This document shows, piece by piece, positions 1 through 7,133 of a stretch of DNA of 64,000 nucleotides. This DNA comes from PALSA-270 sp963770245 (lineage in GTDB: Bacteria; Acidobacteriota; Terriglobia; Terriglobales; Acidobacteriaceae). The stretch covers positions 62,001-126,000 of the forward strand of contig CAVYOX010000008.1 of NCBI GenBank assembly GCA_963770245.1, read 5' to 3'. The translations under genes and the position numbers were made by a program. The first letter of the stretch is position 1. Every line of letters begins with the position of its first letter. A model generated the notes under the pieces. The model was not told the DNA's origin and ran no database searches. It was given only the letters and a program-made list of their open reading frames with translations.

Positions 1-1
1 C

Positions 2-610
2 CGCCATCCGAAAACCGATGCCGCCGATCCGCGCCGCGACACCGTCGACGAGTTGCTTCTGCAAGATGCCTACAACATGCGCAAGCCGGTGCTCGGCATC
101 TGCTACGGGCTGCAGATATTAAACGTCTATCGCAGCGGGACGCTGTTGCAGCACATTGAGTCGCCGATCAATCATGAAGCAGGACGCACCATCCCGGTCG
201 CGCACACGGTCGAGTTGGACCCGCAGTCGAAGCTGGCGCACATCGTTGCCCAAGCACGATCGATCGAATCGGAGCCGGCTGTCGAAGGACGGGGTTTCAG
301 CCGGAGCGGACCGACCGCCGAACCCGCGGCGGTGTCCGCCACGGACAGGGTGCTCCTCCCGGTCAACTCCAGCCACCACCAATCCGCCGATGTGGTCGGC
401 GATGGGTTGCAGGTCGTGGCCCGCTGTCCGGATGACGGCATCATCGAAGCCATCGAGGGCACGACGCCCGAGCATTTTGTATTGGCCGTGCAGTGGCACC
501 CGGAACGATCGGCAGAGGATGACGAGAGCTCGCGAGCAGTTTTTCGAGCGCTGATTGAGGCCGCCGAGGCTCGGCACGAGAAGCTGGCGGGAGAATTTGA
601 AGCAGTTTAG
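2..610 (+). CDS. Class I glutamine amidotransferase, peptidase C26 (gamma-glutamyl-GABA hydrolase-like), 5' end outside window
   Basis: The frame is open from base 2, so the true start lies to the left; 202 residues are visible. The fragment begins in the region before the nucleophile elbow. The motif GICYGLQ carries the catalytic Cys (TGC at 101-103). NSSHHQ is the substrate-side motif of this family, and the catalytic His is in WHPERS (CAC at 497-499), with the Glu two residues on. Family members hydrolyse gamma-glutamyl amides such as gamma-glutamyl-GABA in the cytoplasm during polyamine breakdown. A stretch of about 35 residues before NSSHHQ is longer than usual and low in complexity. The gene converges on ispF. 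The exact substrate cannot be read from sequence. Confidence 0.88.
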   Translation, partial: RHPKTDAADPRRDTVDELLLQDAYNMRKPVLGICYGLQILNVYRSGTLLQHIESPINHEAGRTIPVAHTVELDPQSKLAHIVAQARSIESEPAVEGRGFSRSGPTAEPAAVSATDRVLLPVNSSHHQSADVVGDGLQVVARCPDDGIIEAIEGTTPEHFVLAVQWHPERSAEDDESSRAVFRALIEAAEARHEKLAGEFEAV

Positions 611-647
611 CAATTCCGCCTCAGTTTCTTGCCCGCGCGCCTGATGG

Positions 648-1193
648 TCAAGGTCTGGTAGTTCTCTTTTCCAGCAGCACGACCACGTGGGCGATGGCTG
701 CATTGTCGGTACCCATGCCCTCCGGAGTTTTCGCCTTGACGCCGACGCAGCCTTCCGGCAGCCCCATCAGCTCCGCCACCCGCGCACGGATATGGGCCGA
801 GTGCGGTCCGATTTTCGGCGCGGCCAGAATCAGGGTGGAGTCCAGATTCAGGACCGCGTAGCCCGCTTGTCGCACGCGTTTCAGCGCTTCCGCTAGAAAA
901 ATGGCCGAATCCGCACCTTTCCACTCGGAGTCCGAAGGCGAGAACAGGGTTCCAATGTCAGGCGCGGCAACCGCGCCGAGCAGGGCGTCCGTGATGGCGT
1001 GAAGAAGAACGTCGCCATCGGAATGCCCGCCTAGACCGCGAGAGTGCGGCAGCGTCACACCCCCAATTTTCAGCGGGATGCCGCGTTTGAACTCATGAGA
1101 ATCCCAGCCATAGCCGATGCGAGTTCGCGGTTTCGAGGATCGAGTTTCTGGAGGATCCTTCGTCGTCGGTCGTTGCTGGTTGGCCACAGGCAC
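648..1193 (-). CDS. ispF: 2-C-methyl-D-erythritol 2,4-cyclodiphosphate synthase
   Basis: IspF makes the cyclic diphosphate intermediate of the MEP isoprenoid pathway in the cytoplasm. The protein (181 aa) shows the metal-binding start RIGYGWDSHEF, the signature GHSDGDVLLHAITDALLGA, DIGTLF, and the late KAKTPEGMGT motif. Family members are near 157 aa; the surplus is an N-terminal tail of about 25 polar residues. Two GTG codons compete as start. The one at 1193 lies only 3 nt after AGGAG (1197-1201), while the one at 1187 lies 9 nt after it, so a start at 1187 fits better. It follows ispD on the same strand with 23 nt between them, giving an ispD-ispF operon that covers two steps of one pathway. 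Confidence 0.95.
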   Translation of the reverse strand: MPVANQQRPTTKDPPETRSSKPRTRIGYGWDSHEFKRGIPLKIGGVTLPHSRGLGGHSDGDVLLHAITDALLGAVAAPDIGTLFSPSDSEWKGADSAIFLAEALKRVRQAGYAVLNLDSTLILAAPKIGPHSAHIRARVAELMGLPEGCVGVKAKTPEGMGTDNAAIAHVVVLLEKRTTRP

Positions 1194-1216
1194 ACACTCC
1201 TAATTCGGTCGCGCGC

Positions 1217-1945
1217 TCATTTTCGCAAGTAGAATTCGGCCAGTTCCAAGTCCGCGGGCGCGGTGATCTTGATATTTCTCGGCGAGCCCATCACCACCGC
1301 CACCGGATGGCCGGAACGCTCGACGAGCGAAGCTTCGTCGGTTCCCATGAAACCGTCGGCGGTAGCCTCGTCGAAGGCCCGTTTCAGCACAGCGTAGCGA
1401 AAACCCTGAGGCGTCTGCGCCAGAACCACGCGCTCCCGCGGGATGGTCGACTTGACGAGGGCGCCCTCCGCCGTGCGCTCGACTTGCTTCACGGTGTCGA
1501 CCGCGGGCATTCCAGCGATGGCCGCCCCGTATTTCTCGGTCGCGCGAATGACTGCGGCGATGATCTCGGGCGTGACGAACGGTCGCACGGCGTCGTGAAC
1601 CAGCACGACATCGTCCGCTAGGGCGCTGACCGCCGCCAGTGCATGCGCCACCGACTGCTGCCGGTGTTCGCCGCCTTCGACCAGTTGCAGCTTTTTCTGC
1701 AGAATATCTTTGCCGGCCTGCTCCAGGCGGCTGCGAAAGCCGGCAATCTCGCCGGGACGCAGGGCAACGCATATCTCGGTCACGTCGGGGCAGGCAGCGA
1801 ACTTGCGCAGGGTATGAATGAGGATGGGCGTGCCGGCCAGCTCGGCGAACTGTTTGGATGGGGCTATGTTTTTCGTTCGGGCGCTGGGGGCAGAACTCAT
1901 GCGCGTGCCCAGACCGGCCGCGGGAATAATCACAACTACCTTCAT
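1217..1945 (-). CDS. ispD: 2-C-methyl-D-erythritol 4-phosphate cytidylyltransferase
   Basis: IspD transfers CMP from CTP to methylerythritol phosphate, the third MEP-pathway step. The 242-aa protein opens with IIPAAGLGTRM and SKQF, the nucleotide-binding loop of the family, and carries HDAVRPF, PAVDTVK and QTPQGF, all standard IspD landmarks. Length is typical. The ATG at 1945 is supported by the reading frame and by a promoter whose -10 box ends only 11 nt before it. No ribosome-binding site fits in that space. It is first in an operon with ispF. Confidence 0.96.
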   Translation of the reverse strand: MKVVVIIPAAGLGTRMSSAPSARTKNIAPSKQFAELAGTPILIHTLRKFAACPDVTEICVALRPGEIAGFRSRLEQAGKDILQKKLQLVEGGEHRQQSVAHALAAVSALADDVVLVHDAVRPFVTPEIIAAVIRATEKYGAAIAGMPAVDTVKQVERTAEGALVKSTIPRERVVLAQTPQGFRYAVLKRAFDEATADGFMGTDEASLVERSGHPVAVVMGSPRNIKITAPADLELAEFYLRK

Positions 1946-1956
1946 GGCGGGCTGTC

Positions 1957-1985
1957 AGTATACGGGGCGGGACTGGGTAGTTCAA
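1957..1985 (-). promoter_or_regulatory. Sigma-70 promoter of ispD-ispF
   Basis: On the minus strand, TTGAAC (1985-1980) and TATACT (1962-1957) are separated by exactly 17 nt. Transcription should begin near 1950, leaving about 5 nt before the ATG, so the message would be almost leaderless. Confidence 0.65.
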
Positions 1986-2332
1986 ATCTCGCAGGCGTCG
2001 GTGACGCCGACCAGGGGAGAACCCGATCGCGAGCCGAGAACGAGAATATACCCACAGCCGCCCCGATTCCGCTTTCCCATACTCAACCCGGCTGCCGCTT
2101 CCGGATTTCGTCGGTTCGGTGAATTTAGTTCCCGGCCGATACCGGAGGCAGTGGTCCGGGGGCACTTTTGCCGACCAGTCCTCTGATGGCAAAGAACTTA
2201 CCGTGACCTCAGTCATGAAAAGTAATTACCAGCCGAGTTGCGACTCGTGCGCACCTTCGAAAGCGAAGCGCCCTTCGACGTTGCCCGGGGGAATGGCATC
2301 TAAAGCCGGCTGAGTCTCCTAGGGAGGGCTCC
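1986..2332. other. Intergenic region upstream of ispD and of the 2333 gene
   Basis: This is the space between the divergent ispD and the secreted protein at 2333. Beyond the ispD promoter at its left edge I see only a small hairpin (CGAGT, loop TGCG, ACTCG, 2234-2247) and the strong ribosome-binding site AGGGAGG just before 2333. Short open frames here have no recognisable content. Confidence 0.4.
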
Positions 2333-2752
2333 ATGGAGAAGCCAAGTCGCTCCTTTTTCCGGCTCCTGACTTACTCTTTCACCGCGGCGCTGCTCACCGG
2401 ACTGGCGTTTGCGCTGCTGGTGGCCGGCGCCACCTGGGCCTTTGCCGGCTCCCCATCTTTCGACCCCTCCCTACAGCCATTGAACAGCGCATCCGCCGAC
2501 CAGGTCTTTTCGGGAATGGTTACCGATTCCCGCTGCGGCGCAAAACACTCGCAAGATTCCGCCGAGGATCCCGCCGAATGCATTCGCTCCTGTGTCCGGC
2601 ACGGAGCCAAGTACATGCTGATCGACGGCGAGACCAGCTACATCTTGGCAGGCAGTCCGGCCGTGCTCGACGGATTGGCGGGCCAGAGGGCGCGCATTCA
2701 GGGCACGCTCGACGGAGCGGTCCTCAGCGTGACGGCAGCCGCGGCCCAGTAG
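2333..2752 (+). CDS. Small exported cysteine-containing protein (DUF5818-like)
   Basis: The 139-aa protein has a long N-terminal hydrophobic segment (residues about 17-38, TAALLTGLAFALLVAGATWAF) that acts as signal peptide or anchor. The mature domain reads FSGMVTDSRCGAKH, then AECIRSCVRHGAKYMLIDGETSY, then AGQRARIQGTLDG. It therefore has three cysteines and a small beta fold. I associate this pattern with short secreted proteins common in Acidobacteriota, probably DUF5818; that assignment is from memory. AGGGAGG lies about 5 nt before the ATG. No function is known to me. It converges on the PIN-TRAM gene. Confidence 0.75.
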   Translation: MEKPSRSFFRLLTYSFTAALLTGLAFALLVAGATWAFAGSPSFDPSLQPLNSASADQVFSGMVTDSRCGAKHSQDSAEDPAECIRSCVRHGAKYMLIDGETSYILAGSPAVLDGLAGQRARIQGTLDGAVLSVTAAAAQ

Positions 2753-2783
2753 GCCCGGGCCGCTCGGACGCACCCGCCCCGCC

Positions 2784-3875
2784 CTATTCGGCTGGATGTT
2801 CAGTCAGGAAAGGTTGCGGCTTTTTGGGCTCCGCGCTGGCGGCGCCGGCAACGGCGGCAACTGGCGGACGCGGCTCCGGCCGCGCAGCCACGCGGTCATC
2901 CCATTTGCCGAAGATCATCTTTCCGGCTGTGGTCTGCAGCACGCTCGTGACGGAGATGTCGACCGTCTTGCCGATCATCTTGCGGGCATTGTCGACGACC
3001 ACCATGGTACCGTCATCGAGGTAAGCGACGCCTTGGTTATATTCCTTGCCTTCCTTGAGGATGAAGACCTTCATGGTTTCGCCGGGCAGTACAATCGGCT
3101 TCAGCGAATTAGCCAGTTCATTGATGTTCAGCACCTCGACGCCCTGCAGCTGTGCCACCTTGTTCAGATTGAAGTCGTTCGTGATGATCTTGCCTTCGTA
3201 CAGTTTGGCGAGCTCGATCAGCTTCAAGTCCACTTCGCGAACGGCGGGGAAATCATCCTCCACGATCTGGATTTGTACCGAGGCGATCTTCTGCAGACGC
3301 TGCAGGATGTCCAGCCCGCGGCGGCCCCGGTTGCGCTTGAGAGAGTCGGCAGAGTCGGCGACCAGCTGCAGCTCACGCAGCACGAACTGCGGAATCACGA
3401 TGACGCCATCGAGGAAACCGGTTTCGGCAATGTCGGCAATGCGACCGTCAATGATGACACTGGTGTCCAGGATCTTGTAGCTTCTGCGCGACTGCTTCTC
3501 GCCGCCGAAAATACCCCCGAGCGCCGCCAGGTTGAGCAGGTCGCCCTTGTTGGCTCCGACCACGAGTCCCACATAGGCCATCAGGAGCATAACCATAATT
3601 TGCAGGAAACTCTGGGTATGGCTGGGGGGAAGGCTGTTGCGGATGACGAGCGCGAACAGATAGGCCCCGAAAATGCCCAATACGCTGCCGATAGCCGCTC
3701 CGATCAGGCGTGTGAGACTGATGCGGCGTAAGTTCCACTCAAAAAGAACGATGGCAATACCGACCAGAGCGCCGACACCAGCGTCCAGCTTCGCCGGCAG
3801 GGCAAACGGTTGGATGAGATAGCAGGTGACCGTAACAATGAGGACAAATAAAACCCGAACCAGAACTAAGTCCAC
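2784..3875 (-). CDS. Membrane-anchored PIN-TRAM protein (YacL-like putative RNase)
   Basis: From the chosen GTG at 3875 the protein has 363 aa, and GGGAGG lies about 8 nt upstream. Longer readings add a low-complexity tail of 89 residues with no family match. Four hydrophobic segments occupy roughly the first 130 residues. A PIN nuclease domain follows, with YKILDTSVIIDGRI carrying the first acidic residue and ITNDFNLNKVA a later one. The C-terminal TRAM domain begins GETMKVFILKEGKEYNQG and probably binds RNA. This order matches the YacL family of Gram-positive and acidobacterial genomes. The C-terminus is Pro-Ala rich. RNA cleavage is expected from the PIN fold but is not shown for this protein. 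It diverges from the oxidoreductase at 4133. Confidence 0.85.
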   Translation of the reverse strand: MDLVLVRVLFVLIVTVTCYLIQPFALPAKLDAGVGALVGIAIVLFEWNLRRISLTRLIGAAIGSVLGIFGAYLFALVIRNSLPPSHTQSFLQIMVMLLMAYVGLVVGANKGDLLNLAALGGIFGGEKQSRRSYKILDTSVIIDGRIADIAETGFLDGVIVIPQFVLRELQLVADSADSLKRNRGRRGLDILQRLQKIASVQIQIVEDDFPAVREVDLKLIELAKLYEGKIITNDFNLNKVAQLQGVEVLNINELANSLKPIVLPGETMKVFILKEGKEYNQGVAYLDDGTMVVVDNARKMIGKTVDISVTSVLQTTAGKMIFGKWDDRVAARPEPRPPVAAVAGAASAEPKKPQPFLTEHPAE

Positions 3876-4132
3876 GGATGGACCTCCCCCCAGAACCCGC
3901 CTGCGGCCCTTGCCGCAAGGTAAGGCCCCCCCCGGCCAGCCGGACCGCCCGACGACCGGCTGCCAGTGACGGTAAATCGGAGCCGATGAATGAATGAGAT
4001 GGCGGCTCCGCCCCCGGACGTAAGTGCTGTCCGGAAACGTAAAATATGCAGGGGAAGTATATACCTGATGTAAAGAGCCGCCGACTCTCGACCGAAAGGC
4101 CGCCCGCTGGCCGGCTGCTACACTCGGATCAC

Positions 4133-5098
4133 GTGAAAGCAATTGTCATCAGCCGCTTAGGAGGCCCGGAAGTTCTCGAGGTACGCGCCGTCCCCGATCC
4201 CGTGCCCGGGGAAGGCCAGGCGCTGGTTCAGGCGAAAGCGGGCGGCGTAAATTTCGCCGACATCATGACTGCGCAGGGCGGCTATCCGGGAACGCCTAAA
4301 CCTCCATTGGTGGCTGGACGGGAATTTTGCGGTCGGTTGGAAGGCGGCGGACAGACGGTGATGGGATACACGCAGTGGGCCGCATTCGCCGAGATCGTTG
4401 CCGCGCGCTCCGAGCTGCTCTGGCCCGTACCCGAAGGTTGGAGCATGGAAGAAGGCGCGGCCTTTCCAGTTAACTATTTCACGGCATATTTTGCATACTG
4501 GAAAGCAGGCTTGCTCGAGAAGCCAACGGGCGCGCCGCAGCCGCGGGTCCTGATCCACGCCGTCGCCGGTGGAGTGGGCACCGCCGCGGTGCAACTTGGC
4601 AAACTGCTCGGAATCGAAATGTACGGGACAGCTTCCTCCGATGAAAAGCTGGCTCGGATGAAACCGCTCGGCCTCGAACATGGCATCAACTACAAGGAGC
4701 ACGACTACCAGGAAGCGATCAAGGAGCTGACCCACGGCGAAGGCGTGGACGCGGTCTTTGAAATGTTGGGCGGTGAGCACACCGCCAAGAGCATCCGTTG
4801 TCTGCGCGACTTCGGCCGGGTCATTGCCTATGGCACCGCCACCGGACAACCCGCTGTACTGGACGCCGGGGCGCTGTACGCGAAAGGCGCGAGCGTGCAT
4901 GGATTATGGCTGAGCTATCTCTCCGCCAAGCGCAGTTTAATGGACCAGGCCTGGAAGCGCCTTTCAGCGTGGACTTCCCAGGGACACTTGCATCCCGTGG
5001 TAGGACGGGTGGTCGCGATGGAACAGGCGGGATCGGCTTACCGGTTGCTGCTCGAGCGCAAGAACTTTGGCAAAGTGGTCTTGAAGATCGCCCCCTGA
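4133..5098 (+). CDS. Medium-chain zinc-independent quinone/NADPH oxidoreductase
   Basis: This is an MDR-superfamily enzyme of the quinone oxidoreductase (zeta-crystallin) branch, 321 aa from GTG 4133. The N-terminal GroES-like domain begins KAIVISRLGGPEVLEV and contains GGVNFADIMTAQG and PLVAGREFCG. The Rossmann motif is HAVAGGVGTAAVQLGK, followed by GASVHGLWLSYL. The structural-zinc cysteine cluster of alcohol dehydrogenases is absent. Such proteins reduce quinones or enones with NADPH in the cytoplasm. The start is preceded by TGCTACACT (4116-4124), an extended -10 box, with 8 nt to the GTG and no ribosome-binding site, which suggests a leaderless message. The electron acceptor is unknown. 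Confidence 0.87.
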   Translation: MKAIVISRLGGPEVLEVRAVPDPVPGEGQALVQAKAGGVNFADIMTAQGGYPGTPKPPLVAGREFCGRLEGGGQTVMGYTQWAAFAEIVAARSELLWPVPEGWSMEEGAAFPVNYFTAYFAYWKAGLLEKPTGAPQPRVLIHAVAGGVGTAAVQLGKLLGIEMYGTASSDEKLARMKPLGLEHGINYKEHDYQEAIKELTHGEGVDAVFEMLGGEHTAKSIRCLRDFGRVIAYGTATGQPAVLDAGALYAKGASVHGLWLSYLSAKRSLMDQAWKRLSAWTSQGHLHPVVGRVVAMEQAGSAYRLLLERKNFGKVVLKIAP

Positions 5099-5421
5099 CC
5101 CTGCACTGCGCGATGCAGCGCTCGAAGCCAGCTCCTCATACTCCAGTGATGATCCTGGGAGCGCGAACTTAGAATCGTTAGAAGCGCGTTTCCGTGTTCC
5201 GGCCGACCGAACTCGCGCCAGTTTGGCCGCGAACCCTCAACAAAACAATCATTCTCTGTTGCTGAACGGGCGCCGCACGGCGCTGCTAACAATCCCCAGC
5301 GGACTGCGTCCAACCTGATAATTGCGGCTAGAAAGGCAGTGAAACTTTCTTGCGGCGCAAGCGTATTACTTCTAGCGTTCGCAGATCCGGCCGGCAGCGG
5401 ACCGGGTCGGCACAGGGATAT
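5099..5421. other. Non-coding region upstream of the candidate leader RNA
   Basis: No credible gene is visible. A small hairpin CTTGC, loop GGC, GCAAG sits at 5349-5361. AT-richer stretches such as GATAAT (about 5317) and TATTAC (5364) could be -10 boxes for the downstream structured RNA, but no well-spaced -35 box accompanies them. Confidence 0.35.
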
Positions 5422-5529
5422 TCAGGGTTAAAGGGACTGGTTCACTTTCGGTTTGGCGGCCCAGGTGAGCCCAATCCCCGAGCAGAAAGTGCGAGACCTT
5501 TCGGTCTGGCTCTTTTCGCTTAACCCTGA
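5422..5529 (+). ncRNA. Candidate structured leader RNA with nested helices
   Basis: A 10-bp outer helix pairs TCAGGGTTAA (5422-5431) with TTAACCCTGA (5520-5529). Inside it, CACTTTC (5443-5449) pairs with GAAAGTG (5485-5491), and its loop contains TTGG (5453-5456) that can pair with CCAA (5471-5474). A third hairpin is AGACC (5494-5498), loop TTTC, GGTCT (5503-5507). GAGCC (5467-5471) could pair with GGCTC (5508-5512) to form a pseudoknot. The element ends 105 nt before the ATG of the secreted protein at 5635. It matches no riboswitch class that I can recall. An independent small RNA is the alternative to a cis-acting leader. Confidence 0.5.
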
Positions 5530-5600
5530 GGTCGCATTGTAGGGCTTGTGGGTAGAAATGCAAGTTCTTCCACCAGCGATCAGGGCTGCCATGAATCGGG

Positions 5601-5619
5601 TTCCCGACGCTTTCGGGAA
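5601..5619 (+). promoter_or_regulatory. Hairpin next to the ribosome-binding site of the 5635 gene
   Basis: TTCCCGA (5601-5607) pairs with TCGGGAA (5613-5619) around the loop CGCTT. The same left arm could instead pair with TCGGG just upstream (5596-5600), though with almost no loop. The hairpin ends 5 nt before AAGGAG (5625-5630), so it could affect ribosome access or protect the message. Confidence 0.4.
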
Positions 5620-5634
5620 AGAATAAGGAGTTAC

Positions 5635-6027
5635 ATGACGGCATCAAAGACATTCCGGGGATTGCTGCTTGGACTGTCGGTTCTGCTGGCAGCCGGTGCT
5701 TTCGCAGCCGACAAAGGTTCTCTCGAACTTAACAGCCCCGCCTCGATCGGCGGGAAGCAACTGGCGGCCGGGGACTACAAACTGACGTGGCAGGGCGACG
5801 GCCCGAGCGTGCAGCTGAATGTTCTGAAGGGCAACAAGGTTGTGGTCACGACTCGGGCGCGCGTGGTGAACGTCGATCATCCCTCTGAGCGCAACGAATC
5901 TGTGGTGAACCGAGACGGGAACGGCAGCCGTTCGCTGGCCGAGATCCGTCTTTCCGGCAGAAAGTACGTTCTGGCAATCGACGAAGACACCGGGGCTCCA
6001 GGTGGCAGCAGCGGTAGCGCCCGCTAG
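5635..6027 (+). CDS. Small secreted protein of unknown function
   Basis: The ATG at 5635 is preceded by AAGGAG at good spacing, giving 130 aa; an earlier in-frame start at 5548 would overlap the leader hairpin. A classical signal peptide (residues 1-24, ending AGAFA) is followed by KGSLELNSPASIGGKQLAAG and a beta-rich body with a GDYKLTW motif. The tail GAPGGSSGSAR is flexible. I recognise this as a family frequent in acidobacterial genomes but with no assigned role. The long structured leader and a downstream terminator suggest that it is expressed as a single-gene unit. It is predicted to be periplasmic or extracellular. Confidence 0.78.
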   Translation: MTASKTFRGLLLGLSVLLAAGAFAADKGSLELNSPASIGGKQLAAGDYKLTWQGDGPSVQLNVLKGNKVVVTTRARVVNVDHPSERNESVVNRDGNGSRSLAEIRLSGRKYVLAIDEDTGAPGGSSGSAR

Positions 6028-6058
6028 GCAGGTTTTTCTGTCCGTGATATCCACAAGG

Positions 6059-6090
6059 GGAGCGCGCCAGCGCTCCTCTCGTTTCTTTTC
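6059..6090 (+). terminator. Rho-independent terminator after the 5635 gene
   Basis: GGAGCGC (6059-6065), loop GCCA, GCGCTCC (6070-6076) forms a perfect 7-bp GC stem, followed by a pyrimidine run containing TTTCTTTTC. Confidence 0.7.
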
Positions 6091-6125
6091 TTGATTTTTC
6101 GCTTCTGATTTTCGGGGGGCGGCGC

Positions 6126-6146
6126 ACCGGGCCACCCCGGCCCGGT
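6126..6146. repeat. Perfect inverted repeat upstream of the 6245 promoter
   Basis: ACCGGGCC (6126-6133) and GGCCCGGT (6139-6146) flank ACCCC. There is no T-run on either side, and the repeat ends 9 nt before a -35 box, so a protein-binding site is as likely as a terminator. Confidence 0.45.
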
Positions 6147-6154
6147 CAACAATG

Positions 6155-6183
6155 TTGCGAGAACGCAGATCGTGGTCTAGACT
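6155..6183 (+). promoter_or_regulatory. Sigma-70 promoter of the 6245 gene
   Basis: TTGCGA (6155-6160) and TAGACT (6178-6183) are 17 nt apart. The start of transcription would be near 6190, giving a leader of about 55 nt that contains GAGGAG. Confidence 0.6.
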
Positions 6184-6244
6184 TGCTCGCCTTGGTTTGG
6201 CCTCTCGCCTTTGAAGCGGGCATTTCAATCGAGGAGTTAAGGTT

Positions 6245-7090
6245 ATGCGCCGTCTGGCTTTGGCCCTTCTCAGCTTGCTCCTCGCCACCGCCCTGTGCCC
6301 CGCCCAGCAATTGAGCAAGAAGATGACGAACAAGGATGTCATCGAAATGGCAGGACTCGGATTGCCCGATGACGTCATCATCGAAAAGATTCAAACCGCC
6401 ACCGCCACTGATTTCGACACCAGTGTTGCCGGACTGAAAGCGCTCAAAGCGGCCAAGGTTTCCAATGATGTGATCCGCGCCATGGTCCATCCGCATCCGG
6501 CGACCGCCGGCGGAGGGGAGACCGCTCCGGTCGAGACCGCGCCAGCGGAGGCAGCCCCGCCAGAAACTGCTCCCGCCGCCAGCTTGTCGCCGCCTCCTTT
6601 CGATAAACGCGGCTTGCCCAAGGAAGTCGGCGTATACGTCATCCTTAAGGGCAGGCTGGCGGAAGTGGATCCCGAACTGGTTGGCTGGCAGAGCGGGGGC
6701 GCAGTGAAACACATGGCAACTCTCGGCTTGGACAAGGGCCATGTGAACGGCAAAGTCATGAACGCCAAGAGTCCGTTACAGCTAGCGGGACCGGTGATCT
6801 TCATCATCAAGACGCCCGAAGGCACGTCGGCAACCGAATACCAGTTGCTGCAATTGTATGAGAAAGAAAATCGCCGCGAGTTTCGGGCCACGACCGGAGG
6901 CGTGATTCACTCCTCGGGAGGGGCGGAGCGAAACGCACTTTCCTTTGCGCCCGAAAAAGTCGGGGACCGCGTCTGGCGAATCGTCCTCAAGGGACTGGCG
7001 AAAGGCGAGTATGGATTCCTACCGCCAGGAGTTTCCTCTGCCAGCCTCTCGGCCTCGGGCAAGATGTACACCTTCGGAGTCATCGAGTAA
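6245..7090 (+). CDS. Secreted protein with helical N-terminal repeat domain and Pro/Ala linker
   Basis: The 281-aa protein has a signal peptide (MRRLALALLSLLLATALCPA). A helical segment, LSKKMTNKDVIEMAGLGL to VSNDVIRAMV (about 22-80), follows; I have seen it repeatedly at the N-terminus of acidobacterial exported proteins. A linker rich in Pro, Ala, Glu and Thr (about 83-115) leads to a C-terminal domain of about 160 residues with GVYVILKGRLAEVDPELVGW. No catalytic motif is visible. It has its own promoter, and GAGGAG precedes the ATG. It converges on moeZ. I cannot assign a function. Confidence 0.75.
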   Translation: MRRLALALLSLLLATALCPAQQLSKKMTNKDVIEMAGLGLPDDVIIEKIQTATATDFDTSVAGLKALKAAKVSNDVIRAMVHPHPATAGGGETAPVETAPAEAAPPETAPAASLSPPPFDKRGLPKEVGVYVILKGRLAEVDPELVGWQSGGAVKHMATLGLDKGHVNGKVMNAKSPLQLAGPVIFIIKTPEGTSATEYQLLQLYEKENRREFRATTGGVIHSSGGAERNALSFAPEKVGDRVWRIVLKGLAKGEYGFLPPGVSSASLSASGKMYTFGVIE

Positions 7091-7133
7091 GCGGGCTTGC
7101 TCGCGATGGCCAGAACGGATGCCGGATCCGGCT

